From: Terana coerulea
Lineage: Eukaryota > Basidiomycota > Agaricomycetes > Polyporales > Phanerochaetaceae
Assembly: GCA_024811115.1 (NCBI GenBank)
Contig: JAKOGH010000842.1
Span: 1 to 18,151 of the forward strand
Length of the DNA stretch: 18,151 bases
Direction of reading: 5' to 3'
In this document: positions 9,191 to 16,497 of the stretch, in pieces
Numbering within the stretch: the first letter of the stretch is position 1
How the letters are laid out: each line of letters begins with the position of its first letter
Made by a program: the position numbers and the translations under genes
The notes under the pieces: model-generated
Told to the model about the DNA's origin: nothing
What the model saw: the letters and a program-made list of their open reading frames with translations, nothing else
Database searches by the model: none

Positions 9191-10416
9191 CTCGAGCTCC
9201 TGGGCCACGAATTCCACAACGTTGGCAGGTTGTTTTCCGCTGGCGTGTGAACAAGGCTGCTCGGCGCATTCCTTAGTTACGGTGGTGCCTCGGAAAGTGG
9301 AAATAGATGAGTTTATTTCCGAGCAGTAAACTGTTGTGATTTGAGTCGACGCATGAACAGGGATCCTCGTAATCCGTCTCCAAGCCCGATCGCGGTTAGA
9401 GTAGCGGTGGCCATTCGCGTCGGCTATGCTCGAAAATTCGACGTGCTCGGTGTGGTCGGGTACTAGGGGCGCCTCCGTCGTCGTGGTCCTCGTTTTCTTT
9501 ACTGGGCGACGACTTCTCGCCTTCGGATTCGGGGATGATAGAGGGATGGAGCGCGTGGAGAATGGAAGTCAACCGGTAACGGCTGAGGGATGATCGGCGG
9601 GAGTAGGTGGGTTGACACTAGTGTCGTCGGCTTGCACGTAGTATGAGGAGTATTTGCGCTTGGTTTCTAAGCTTACTGCGCAAGTACCACACTTGACACT
9701 TGGATTAGTGTCGCGTGAACACACTTTGGGTCGCGGCACGAGTACCACTTGTCGTCGTGCTTCGGTAGATCGGTCTCCCGCGAGTCGTGGAAAAATGATG
9801 GGGTCGTCCTATACAAGGGCACGAGTCGCCTCCAGCCATACACGAGTGAAGCCTATTCTAGGCAACCTGCAATACTCTTCAACCGAAATGAAGAGCACGA
9901 GGGTAGACGTTGTCTTAGAGGATTTTACAGCACGTGCTACTACTGATATGGCTGCGAGTTACCAGTGTTCTGCTGTTTGATCCCGCTGCGGTCTACCGAC
10001 TTCTCGGTTGCAGCTTGACTCTAAGGGACACGAGCCCAAAGAGCGCCTGTCTCGCCTTCCGATTACCGCCTTTACTAGCTTCCCACACCCAAGGGTGCGC
10101 CCAAAGGTTCCCAGCCGATCAAAGAGCACCGGGTTAGGGTGTCTAAGGTACAGCTCTCCGAGATGAAGCTCGGAACCGTTGAGTTGGATCAGCGGGGTAC
10201 TGTTTGGGTAACTAGTCAGCGTGTGCACGGGGTAACGACACAGGGGATGGTCAATACCGAGGTTCACGGGCCGTTCCCTTCGCGGGTGATTACGGTCCGG
10301 TGTACTAGAGTCTAAACTCAATCTACACGATCCTCCTATACAGGACGGACTGGGCAATGGGTAGGTGTTCTGGGTAGAACAGGTGGAGCAACGAGAGATC
10401 GTCGCGGGGGTAGGAT
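9191..10416 (-). other. Retrotransposon 5' leader between primer site and Gag
   Basis: This leader of about 1.2 kb is unusually long for a fungal gypsy element. One minus-strand frame, the same as the Gag start region (KPDTFDG), runs across it with stops only at 9959-9961, 9809-9811, 9569-9571 and 9182-9184. It lacks ATG codons until just before Gag. The opposite strand is also fairly open (for example 9654-9980 and about 10075-10312). I cannot tell a relic coding region from a stop-poor untranslated leader. Confidence 0.45.
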
Positions 10417-10427
10417 AGTCTCGAGCT
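10417..10427 (-). other. Primer-binding site, self-priming type
   Basis: Two bases after the 5' LTR, on the minus strand, is AGCTCGAGACT. It does not begin with the TGG expected for a tRNA primer. It is perfectly complementary to AGTCTCGAGCT inside the same LTR (10528-10538), where the transcript should begin. That is the arrangement of Tf1/sushi elements, which prime cDNA with their own RNA 5' end. Confidence 0.65.
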
Positions 10428-10429
10428 TA

Positions 10430-10747
10430 TGCCAACAACAACTAGTACAACTGTACCAGGTGCGACACTCTCAACTGGGGACGGAAATAGTGGTGCAGTC
10501 TCCGAGTAACTAGCTGGGGAACAGACCAGCTCGAGACTGGCTTTCTCTGTTGCAGACGGTAGCTACTTATATCTGTGTAGTCCTAAACTGTACAGTACCA
10601 CCCGGTATCCTCGTGTATGTACTAGAGCGGTCCAGAACAATAGAGAAACATACAGAAACCACGGTATCGATGAGAGAACAATAGATAGGGGTAGAAGACA
10701 AATGGAAATGAAAAGAATACCCTAGAGACGCCCAGAAGTTCATAACA
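10430..10747 (-). repeat. 5' LTR (right copy)
   Basis: 318 bp, 98.7% identical to the left LTR. On the minus strand its start is TGTTA, where the left LTR has the canonical TGTCA, and its end is TGGCA, so two of the four differences hit the terminal pentanucleotides. It contains the TATA box (10566-10571) and the predicted transcript start near 10538. Confidence 0.93.
10566..10571 (-). promoter_or_regulatory. TATA box of the 5' LTR
   Basis: TATAAG on the minus strand, within GATATAAGTAGC. Its first base is 33 nt upstream of 10538, the first base of the segment complementary to the primer site. This is the normal TATA-to-start spacing and supports 10538 as the RNA 5' end. Confidence 0.6.
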
Positions 10748-10948
10748 TACTGCCAGTGGTGCATGCACTGTCAGAGTGCTAGGTACTGATACTAATTTTG
10801 TCACTGTTATCTGGAAAGTCTCTCACTCAGTACTGGTTTTTTGAGATTTGTTGAACTGTCTCATGATGCACCTGCAAAGCAGAGGAGTCGAGATGTGCGT
10901 TGAGCAATGTCACAATAGAAGACGAGGTTAGCGAGCCAACCTCACGAA

Positions 10949-11183
10949 TGTGGGCAGTCGGCTGATGACAGTGATGGGATTTCTCAGAAATTCAAGCTCG
11001 GCAGTACGCCGGCATCCTCCCATCATGCTTATATCATCTGTTTACCTTTGTTTTTTTGCCAGTCGCTGGCTGGACGGTAGGGAGGGCTTTGGAATATCGG
11101 GCGAATGGATCTGACCCTCAAGCGCCTTCTCCTCCTCCTCTCTCTCCTCCCTCTCCGTCCAGCCGCGACGGGTAGGAGTCTGT
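10949..11183 (-). repeat. MITE-like repeat, right copy
   Basis: Reverse-complement copy of 3271-3510, including the inner unit with inverted ends (11059-11172). It lacks about 8 bp present in the left copy near the CCCATCAGCC end. Its 11183 end joins directly to a gene-fragment copy (11184-11281), whose relative at 11625 continues differently past the same point. The repeat therefore seems to have inserted into, or recombined with, that fragment here. Confidence 0.6.
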
Positions 11184-11281
11184 ACAGTCTCTTTCATATT
11201 ATTCTGCAGTCGACCGATTTTTCCGCCTTGTTTGGTTCGCACAAACAAATCCTTCACAAGGTAACGCATCACGTCACCCAT
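11042..11281 (-). pseudogene. Gene fragment fused to MITE-like repeat
   Basis: The minus-strand ORF starts MGDVMRYLVKDLFV and continues TKQGGKIGRLQNNMKETV. It then passes into repeat-derived sequence (TPTRRGWTEREEREEEE...). The first 33 residues match, with a few changes, the ORF at 11625 on the other strand. The protein family is not recognised. I read it as a truncated duplicate of a once-coding segment cut by the repeat, not as a functional 79-residue gene. Confidence 0.45.
11184..11281 (-). repeat. Inverted fragment pair 1, left arm
   Basis: Reverse complement of 11625-11723 with scattered substitutions, many silent or conservative in the shared reading frame. The two arms flank about 340 bp and could form a large hairpin. 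Confidence 0.65.
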
Positions 11282-11624
11282 GTCATGTCATAGCTGCTGG
11301 CCTACTGAGCAATAGGGCGTGCAGCGGGGGCGAAGGGGTGGAGGACTTGAAGACATTATGTTAAACTTGCTCTAGTATACAGTAGCAGAAATATCTGTGT
11401 CCTTTGGTGGTTCCCACCGATGAACAGGCTCAGCAGCAGCAACCTTTGGATCCAGGGTCACGTCCTGCTCCTCCAACAGGCTTGTATCTCTGGTGAGGTC
11501 AATTCCCTTCTCCAAGAACACTGCGAGGCAAGCCCGACTAATCCGGGGCTCTTACTATTTGTTTGCAGCATGCGAAGCCTGCACACTCTCGTCGCTCTAC
11601 GCACCTCAGCAGACATGATGTAAT

Positions 11625-11804
11625 ATGGGTGACGTGATGTGTTACCTTGTAAGGGATTTGTTTGTGCAAACCAAACAAAGCGGAAAAATTGATGGACTGC
11701 AGAATAATATGAAAGAGACTGTAGACCTACGCGAATTCCAGCAGCTATTGTCACACTGTGACCATCACGTGCAAGCTCCGGAAAGTAGCGGACCTGTGTT
11801 ATAA
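11625..11804 (+). pseudogene. Gene fragment or small ORF (59 codons)
   Basis: ATG at 11625, stop TAA at 11802-11804. It begins MGDVMCYLVRDLFVQTKQ and reaches LQNNMKETVDLREFQQLL. The first 33 codons are shared with the minus-strand copy at 11184-11281. Beyond that point (VDLREFQQLLSHC) it continues as apparently genuine coding sequence, where the other copy is interrupted by the repeat. An 18-bp piece covering DLREF recurs inverted at 12965-12982. No domain is recognised. It may be an exon of an unknown gene or a captured fragment. Confidence 0.4.
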
Positions 11805-11930
11805 GTCCCGGTTGCTTATTATCATGCAGCCATTCAGGGCTCCAACCAGCACGGCCTTGCGGCCTCGTTCGTCCAAATCCCTCTATATAGTGCGTGACAC
11901 ATATGTGATTACGATGCATCATGTGACTAT

Positions 11931-12030
11931 AGTTTTGAACCTTATTTTACGAAGAGGCCGCAAGGCCGGCTGGCAAACAATGTCGTGGGAAAGCTTGGTA
12001 AGCAGAGTAGCCTGCGTCTCTTCGACGCGC
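11931..12030 (+). repeat. Inverted fragment pair 2, left arm
   Basis: Matches the reverse complement of 12508-12611, strongest over CTGGCAAACAATGTCGTGGG and GCTTGGTAAGCAG. In the shared frame both read GRLANNVVGxLGKQxS, suggesting the source was protein-coding. This arm soon reaches a stop (MKDASW then TAA). Confidence 0.6.
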
Positions 12031-12137
12031 CGTCCGCTCAGCACATGAAGGACGCGTCCTGGTAAACAACATGCTACTCCTGAGCACTAGAAATCATTGG
12101 GACAGCACCATATTTAAGTGAGAAGGCAGACAGTGAG

Positions 12138-12626
12138 TCAACTATTGTGTGGATAGTGATCATTGAGATGGTAAGGCTGCGGTGCAGAGTTCAGATTCCT
12201 TGGCGCTGAAATGCTAGCCAGTGCTGCGCTCTGAGAGCTGCTACCTCGGCTGCGAGGGTTTTCATATGCAGCTTGGTGGTACACACAAAAGTAAATACTT
12301 GAGATTTGCATACCCTGACAAAGTGTCCATGGATTCACAAAACTCGGCCATGAATACTTGCCGTAAAGTCGGACAGCCTGCGTATCCTTCATTGCTAGGA
12401 AGGTGATCAGAAACTCCCCGATGGAGTGTACTTGACGTGCCGCAAGCGTCGCAGTGATAACAGAAAGCGTATTACCGAGGACACAGGTGAACTCGACTGG
12501 ACCAGGAGTCGACGCGCTTGGAATGAGACGCGAGCCCTGCTTACCAAGCATTCCCACGACATTGTTTGCCAGCCTGCCTTGCGTGCTCTTCAAAGTGTTT
12601 AGGTTAAAACTGGGTTTCAAATACAT
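12138..12626 (-). pseudogene. Unrecognised ORF containing inverted fragment pair 2, right arm
   Basis: The minus-strand ORF of 162 codons starts MYLKPSFNLNTLKS and contains GRLANNVVGMLGKQGSRLI, shared with the left arm at 11931-12030. It then runs through VEFTCVLGNTLSVITATL and GEFLITFLAMKD. It has no signal peptide, clear transmembrane segment or motif I recognise. It looks protein-like, but its duplicate is broken and it sits in repeat-derived DNA, so I treat it as a gene fragment or decayed gene. Confidence 0.3.
12508..12611 (-). repeat. Inverted fragment pair 2, right arm
   Basis: Inverted copy of 11931-12030. A shorter, more diverged third copy (AGTTTTGAAC, then ACGCAAGGCAATGCTGG) lies at 12711-12742 in the orientation of the left arm. 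Confidence 0.6.
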
Positions 12627-12964
12627 CGGCGCTTGAAATTTGGCTGCGAGCCATCAGCGGGAACTCAATATGTGGCATGGCACATTCAGTGTTCACGTTC
12701 TTTCAGAATTAGTTTTGAACGAGCACGCAAGGCAATGCTGGTTTGGAGCCTGGCAGCCGTTCTGCCAGAGTCTCTGGTACTAAAATATAAACTCCTCCTT
12801 CCAAATTCATATATTTCGAGATGTTTGACTTGTCAAATATACATATGAGCCATACCAAATATTGACCAGATACACTTTTCGCCTACTCTAATGGTCATGG
12901 AGGAGTTCTTTTGCACAGTTTCGCACCAGCCAAGCATGACGGCGCTTAAGCACGTGACGTAGTC

Positions 12965-12982
12965 GGAATTCGCGTAGGTCTA
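12965..12982 (-). repeat. 18-bp inverted copy of 11722-11739
   Basis: Reverse complement of TAGACCTACGCGAATTCC at 11722-11739, an exact 18-base match. In both places a reading frame gives D-L-R-E-F, here preceded by KMMDHKI. It may mark another relic of the same source gene. Confidence 0.4.
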
Positions 12983-13366
12983 TCTTATGGTCCATCATCT
13001 TCCGGATGGCTGGTGCACTTGTCCATGGCGACACGTACCGTTTGCAGCATTTTTTCATCTAGGCGGATACCGCAAGGACATCTCAGCTCTCACTCGATGC
13101 GGCACATCCGTATGCACAAGTGAGTTCCAGCTGGTCAATTCGTAATTTCACTTAGTTGAATGTGAACGCCGTAGATAGGTGACAGCGATGACATGCTCTC
13201 CGTAGCAGCTTCTCTCCGTATCCTATCTCATGACTGTGACTACGACGGTCAGGTTAAGCCGCGTCACACATACACCTCGCTGGCTGTGGGCGATGAACCT
13301 TAGACAGCGAGGTGTGAGTACTAGCCCAAGTCAGGTTCAAGTTCACACGGCAGACGCTCTTGTTCG

Positions 13367-13374
13367 CATATAAG
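13367..13374 (+). promoter_or_regulatory. TATA-like box of paralogue C
   Basis: CATATAAG lies about 55-60 nt before the ATG at 13429, similar in sequence and placement to the element before paralogue B. Confidence 0.5.
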
Positions 13375-13428
13375 TCGACCATACCGTGGAAGTCATGCCG
13401 GGGGTGTAATCTGCTCTCGCCTTCCACC

Positions 13429-14426
13429 ATGGCTCTCGCGTATGGATTGCTTGCACTGTACTTGTTTTATCAGGTGGCGGCTGCCATTGCTGATCAGCTA
13501 GTCGCGCTCGACTTGTCTTCTTCTGCCGTAGCTCAGTTCGCCCCGGCTTCCGCATGGTCCACAGCGACAAGCAACGATTGCGGGGGTGTCGACTACTTTA
13601 CGCAAACGGCAGATGCCGCTCTTACATTTAAAATACCTGGTGAAGCATTTTGTCTTTGCTCTGCGGCAAGTATAGAGTGTGGCTGATGGCATTGGCGTCC
13701 TCCAGGTGGTCAATTCTCCATTGGCGGCATAGTGCACGCAGGCAACAACACCCTCAAGCTCATGCTGGATGGCGAAGACTTCACTTTTTGAACTTTTCGC
13801 AAACCGCTGCAAGATGCGCCGAAATCATCAACGTTGACATTGCGTCGGTCGAGGGGCAGCACGTCTGGTCGCTTGTCAACTTAAACCTGCCCCAGACCTC
13901 TGCGGACACGGACGTGATCACCTTTCCTGGGCTGCATATCACTAACATCACGTACGCCTCTCGCTGATCTGCCTCCGCAATACCCATTCACAAACAGGAA
14001 TAGATACACCCTTGCGGACGATGCATCGGCAACAGCGAGTTCTACTGCATCTGGTACCCCTATTCCAAGCTCAACCCCTACTGAGGCCACTTCCGAGCCA
14101 GAAGCGATAACCGGCAACGCACACAATCATACTGCTGCGATCATTGCAGGAAGTGTAGTTGGCGGCGTCGTCTTCGTCGTCTTAGTTCTTACCGCCCTCT
14201 TCTATTGGAGGCGTCGCCAGGCTGCACAGAGTAAGTCGTATATTGCAGTCTAAGAAGCACTCTGCTGATACCTTCCGCAGGACATAGGCGCGCCCCAGAA
14301 ACGGTATACATCACTGAGCTTTCTCCGCGCACTGCGGGAATCGCCGACTACGATGCCAAGCCTGGGCCGTACACCCAAATGGACGACTACGACTATGACT
14401 CGAAAGATGTCAAAGTTCCCGTGTGA
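13429..14426 (+). pseudogene. Paralogue C: single-pass receptor-like membrane protein, frameshift in exon 2
   Basis: I propose exons 13429-13639, 13706-13951, 14004-14230 and 14281-14426. The start has a strong context (CCACCATGG). Residues 1-21 are a signal peptide. The first conserved Cys lies in NDCGGVDYF. Exon 2 begins GQFSIGGIVHAGNNTLKLML and hits TGA at 13789-13791. The relatives' pattern resumes one frame over (ARCAEIINVD, WSLVNLNL, HITNIT), so one T is missing from the run at 13785-13789. A Ser/Thr stalk, a helix (AAIIAGSVVGGVVFVVLVL) and WRRR follow. The tail has VYITELSPR, DYDAK and YTQMDDYDY and ends early at KVPV. It is closest to paralogue B. The intron 2 acceptor could be 13997 or 14003, both in frame; I prefer 14003. 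It is a pseudogene if the missing base is real, otherwise a functional gene of 276 residues. Confidence 0.75.
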
Positions 14427-15122
14427 TCCACACGGCGCACCGCAGCTGGCCTGAGGAGGGCTTTGCGCTAGGTGAACGTCTCCCAAGCCCAAACATGCCC
14501 TCGTACCTAGCAACATGCTCGGGTTAGGTTCAAGGGCTTTGTAACATGGTACATTTAGTTGAATCTTTGGCTGTATGTCGCGGCTAGCAGTTTGAAAGGG
14601 ACACATAAAACACTGTATTATTTGCATCAATTGTATGTACATTAGCACTGTGGATAGTTATATTGGGCTTCATTTTCTGCTGAATTTCGACGCTGAGGCA
14701 ATCTGGCCAGACCCGGGCTCGAACCGACGAGCTTCGCGCGCCAACTTGAATCTCGGCGGTGTGCCAGTGCGGTGCGAACCTCGAGTTCATCTTGGCACTT
14801 GCAAGCGACCACGACGTCAGATCTCCTCCTCGCTCTCTTTCGCATTCGTGAGAGGATGTTTCGTTTTATACGCCCACACAATCATATCAGGGTCAATATG
14901 AACCTCGGAGGGCCGTACTCGACGCATATGGTCTAGCGGTCCTCACAGCCTCTGCCACAACTCGGATTTGACAACGATGAGGTAATTCTCTCGGGCGGGA
15001 GAGGGGCTAGTCTCCTATCATGCCTGTGAGTCTTGACCCTGGCGTTCCCAGCTGACTTGATGTTATTCATATTACAGATAGAGCTCTCGGCGCATCGTGC
15101 ACGCTCTTGAGCAGCGACCACC
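14427..15122. other. Intergenic region between paralogues C and D
   Basis: No protein gene is evident. It holds a perfect Pol III B-box (listed) and, next to the start of paralogue D, a possible 5'-UTR intron at 14982-15077: GTAATT at the donor, GCTGACTT as a branch-like site and ATTACAG at the acceptor. ORFs here, including one on the + strand reading PDPGSNRRASR, are probably non-coding translations of the tRNA-like sequence. Confidence 0.45.
14715..14725 (-). promoter_or_regulatory. Pol III B-box match, tRNA-like relic
   Basis: GGTTCGAGCCC on the minus strand fits the B-box/T-loop consensus exactly. The sequence after it (GGGTCTGGCCA) resembles a tRNA 3' end, but no matching 5' acceptor strand or good A-box lies at the right distance. 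I call it a tRNA-like or SINE relic at most. Confidence 0.3.
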
Positions 15123-16152
15123 ATGTCCCGTTGGGCCCTTGCCGTGCTCGCGCTCTTCTCCAGCCTCGCCTCCGTTGCCGCGGACGAGCAGGCCGTCAAC
15201 GTCGACTTCTTCACGGACATATACTACGATCCGTCTCCGGCATGGACCTCGGAGATCAACACGCAGTGTGGGGGCGTCGATCACTGGACTGCGATGCCCA
15301 ACGCCTCGGCGACGTTCTCCTTCGTTGGTGCGCCGCAAGGGCATTCTCCATTTTGCCAGACGTGCTCATGTATGCATTGCAGGTGATCGGTTCACCGTTG
15401 CGGGCATGCAGGACGACGTGAGCGGTCTGCTCGTGGTGCAAGTCGACGATCTTGAGCCGTACAACCTCGACCTGTGGTCGCTGACGGTTCGGTGCGGGCT
15501 GCTGCTCGAATACGACCTCAACAACGCCTCGCATGTCGTCAAACTGTCCTTGTCGAAGCTGGACACCGTCGTCTTCGCACGGGATCCGGATAACGCGACG
15601 ACGATCGTCGCCCCTCCGCAGATGCATCTCACGGGCATCACGTACGCTCTCTCCCGCTTTCTACCATTCTGCTCGTTCATCGTTGAGCAGATATTACGTC
15701 CCACAAGATGATACCGCGTCATCTTCATCTGCCGCCGGAAGCCTCTCCACAGCAACATCAAGCGGCAAAAGGGTGGCTGTGATAGTGGCGGGAACCGTCT
15801 GCGGATCGGTTGGCCTCGCGCTGCTCATCCTTGCCCTTGTGTTCTACTGGCGGAAACGTTCACAACGCAAACGTAGGTGCCTTTGACCAGTTCCCATCGT
15901 CCAGCTGTTGATGTTTCGGTTACACCTCAACTAGACCGCCATTCCTTCAACCCGAACTCGATCTACATGGGCGAGCTCTCACCACGCACGGCGTCGACTG
16001 ATACGAAGGCCGACTTCGGATCGTACGCAAAGATGGACGAACCCGAACTCGACTCAAAGTCGGTAGGACTTGAGGTGCCGAAGTTGGATTACAACGCTTC
16101 TTTGCGCTCGAGGTCCCGATCCCCAGCTCCTGATCGCAAGCCGACGCCATGA
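15123..16152 (+). CDS. Paralogue D: intact single-pass receptor-like membrane protein
   Basis: Exons 15123-15327, 15383-15641, 15691-15872 and 15935-16152 give 287 residues with no interruption. The start context is CCACCATGTC. Residues 1-20 form a signal peptide (ending SVAA). The extracellular domain has Cys49 (TQCGGVDHW) and Cys106 (TVRCGLLL), likely a disulphide, and N-glycosylation sites such as NAS at 60. A short Ser/Ala stalk (about 163-180) leads to the transmembrane helix (about 183-208) and WRKR. The basic tail contains RHSFNPNS, YMGELSPR (226-233), YAKMDEP (246-252) and a C-terminal RSRSRSP. Introns of 55, 49 and 62 nt have phases 1, 2 and 1, as in the other copies. The one-helix plan with a jelly-roll-like ectodomain suggests a surface sensor or adhesion protein; no ligand or enzyme activity is indicated. 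Confidence 0.85.
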
Positions 16153-16497
16153 AATGATATGGAATGCTCTTTGACGGAGCTCGCATAGTACATTTTCGAC
16201 TTGTACTTTATCCATCGCACTGATTTCCATCGTACCTATACAAGATATTTTCTCGTTTATCATCGTCTGGAATTTTATTGCCAGTGTACAATTCCAATGT
16301 TGTTTGTATGCAAGTACTTGTATCCGTGCGTGGGCATACCCAACGTCAAACCTCAATGTTTTGCTTAGCCAAGTTCTCAGTCTTGTAATATTACTGATGT
16401 TATAATTCTCCGCATACATCGCATCCTCTACAACTGTTGAGACAACTTGATGACATGTGCCATGTACGGAGCTTGCAGTTCACGTCCCCGCAACTGA
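16153..16497. other. Convergent intergenic region
   Basis: 345 bp between the stop of paralogue D and the stop of the oppositely oriented permease. It is AT-richer than the genes, as expected for two facing 3' UTRs. I see no gene or repeat in it. Confidence 0.6.

Larger units (their letters stand above)
3690..10747 (-). mobile_element. Ty3/gypsy chromovirus LTR retrotransposon, decayed coding region
   Basis: The element is 7,058 bp and reads on the minus strand. Two direct 318-bp LTRs bound it. From the 5' LTR (10430-10747) leftwards come a self-priming site, a leader of about 1.2 kb, Gag with a zinc knuckle, protease, reverse transcriptase, RNase H, integrase and an integrase-linked chromodomain, then a polypurine tract and the 3' LTR. 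The order PR-RT-RH-IN-chromodomain defines the chromovirus branch of Ty3/gypsy (Metaviridae). The coding region changes frame at least ten times and has several in-frame stops, so it cannot make Gag-Pol as read. No 5-bp target-site duplication is visible: TATCA lies on the left and TACTG on the right. Confidence 0.95.
10748..13366. other. Gene-poor region of repeats and duplicated gene fragments right of the retrotransposon
   Basis: No intact gene is visible over about 2.6 kb. It contains the right MITE-like repeat and two pairs of inverted, diverged fragments with coding character, listed separately. A small hairpin (CTGGCAG...CTGCCAG) sits near 12750. The stretches 10748-10948 and 12990-13366 show nothing else I can support beyond the promoter of paralogue C. 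Confidence 0.5.

Noticed and set aside
9182..9961. Stop-codon readthrough or recoding (TGA, TAG, TAA) joining the leader to Gag
   Set aside because: Three different stop codons occur, there is no ATG at the start, and no readthrough context or structure is seen. Simple decay or a non-coding leader is more economical.
9654..10137. Plus-strand ORFs inside the retrotransposon leader as an accessory antisense gene
   Set aside because: They overlap an equally open minus-strand frame, have no recognisable domain, and no promoter or splice signals. Kept only as part of the leader observation.
14250..14648. Minus-strand ORF opposite the end of paralogue C
   Set aside because: It is a shadow of exon 4 of paralogue C and the downstream UTR, with no domain. 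The + strand reading is supported by paralogue alignment.
14640..14770. A functional tRNA gene on the minus strand
   Set aside because: Only the T-loop/B-box and 3' acceptor-like segment fit. No complementary 5' acceptor strand, D-arm or A-box lies at the proper distance, even allowing for an intron.
14635..14901. Plus-strand ORF reading PDPGSNRRASR
   Set aside because: This kind of peptide is the usual translation of antisense tRNA-like sequence. There are no family relatives and no gene structure.
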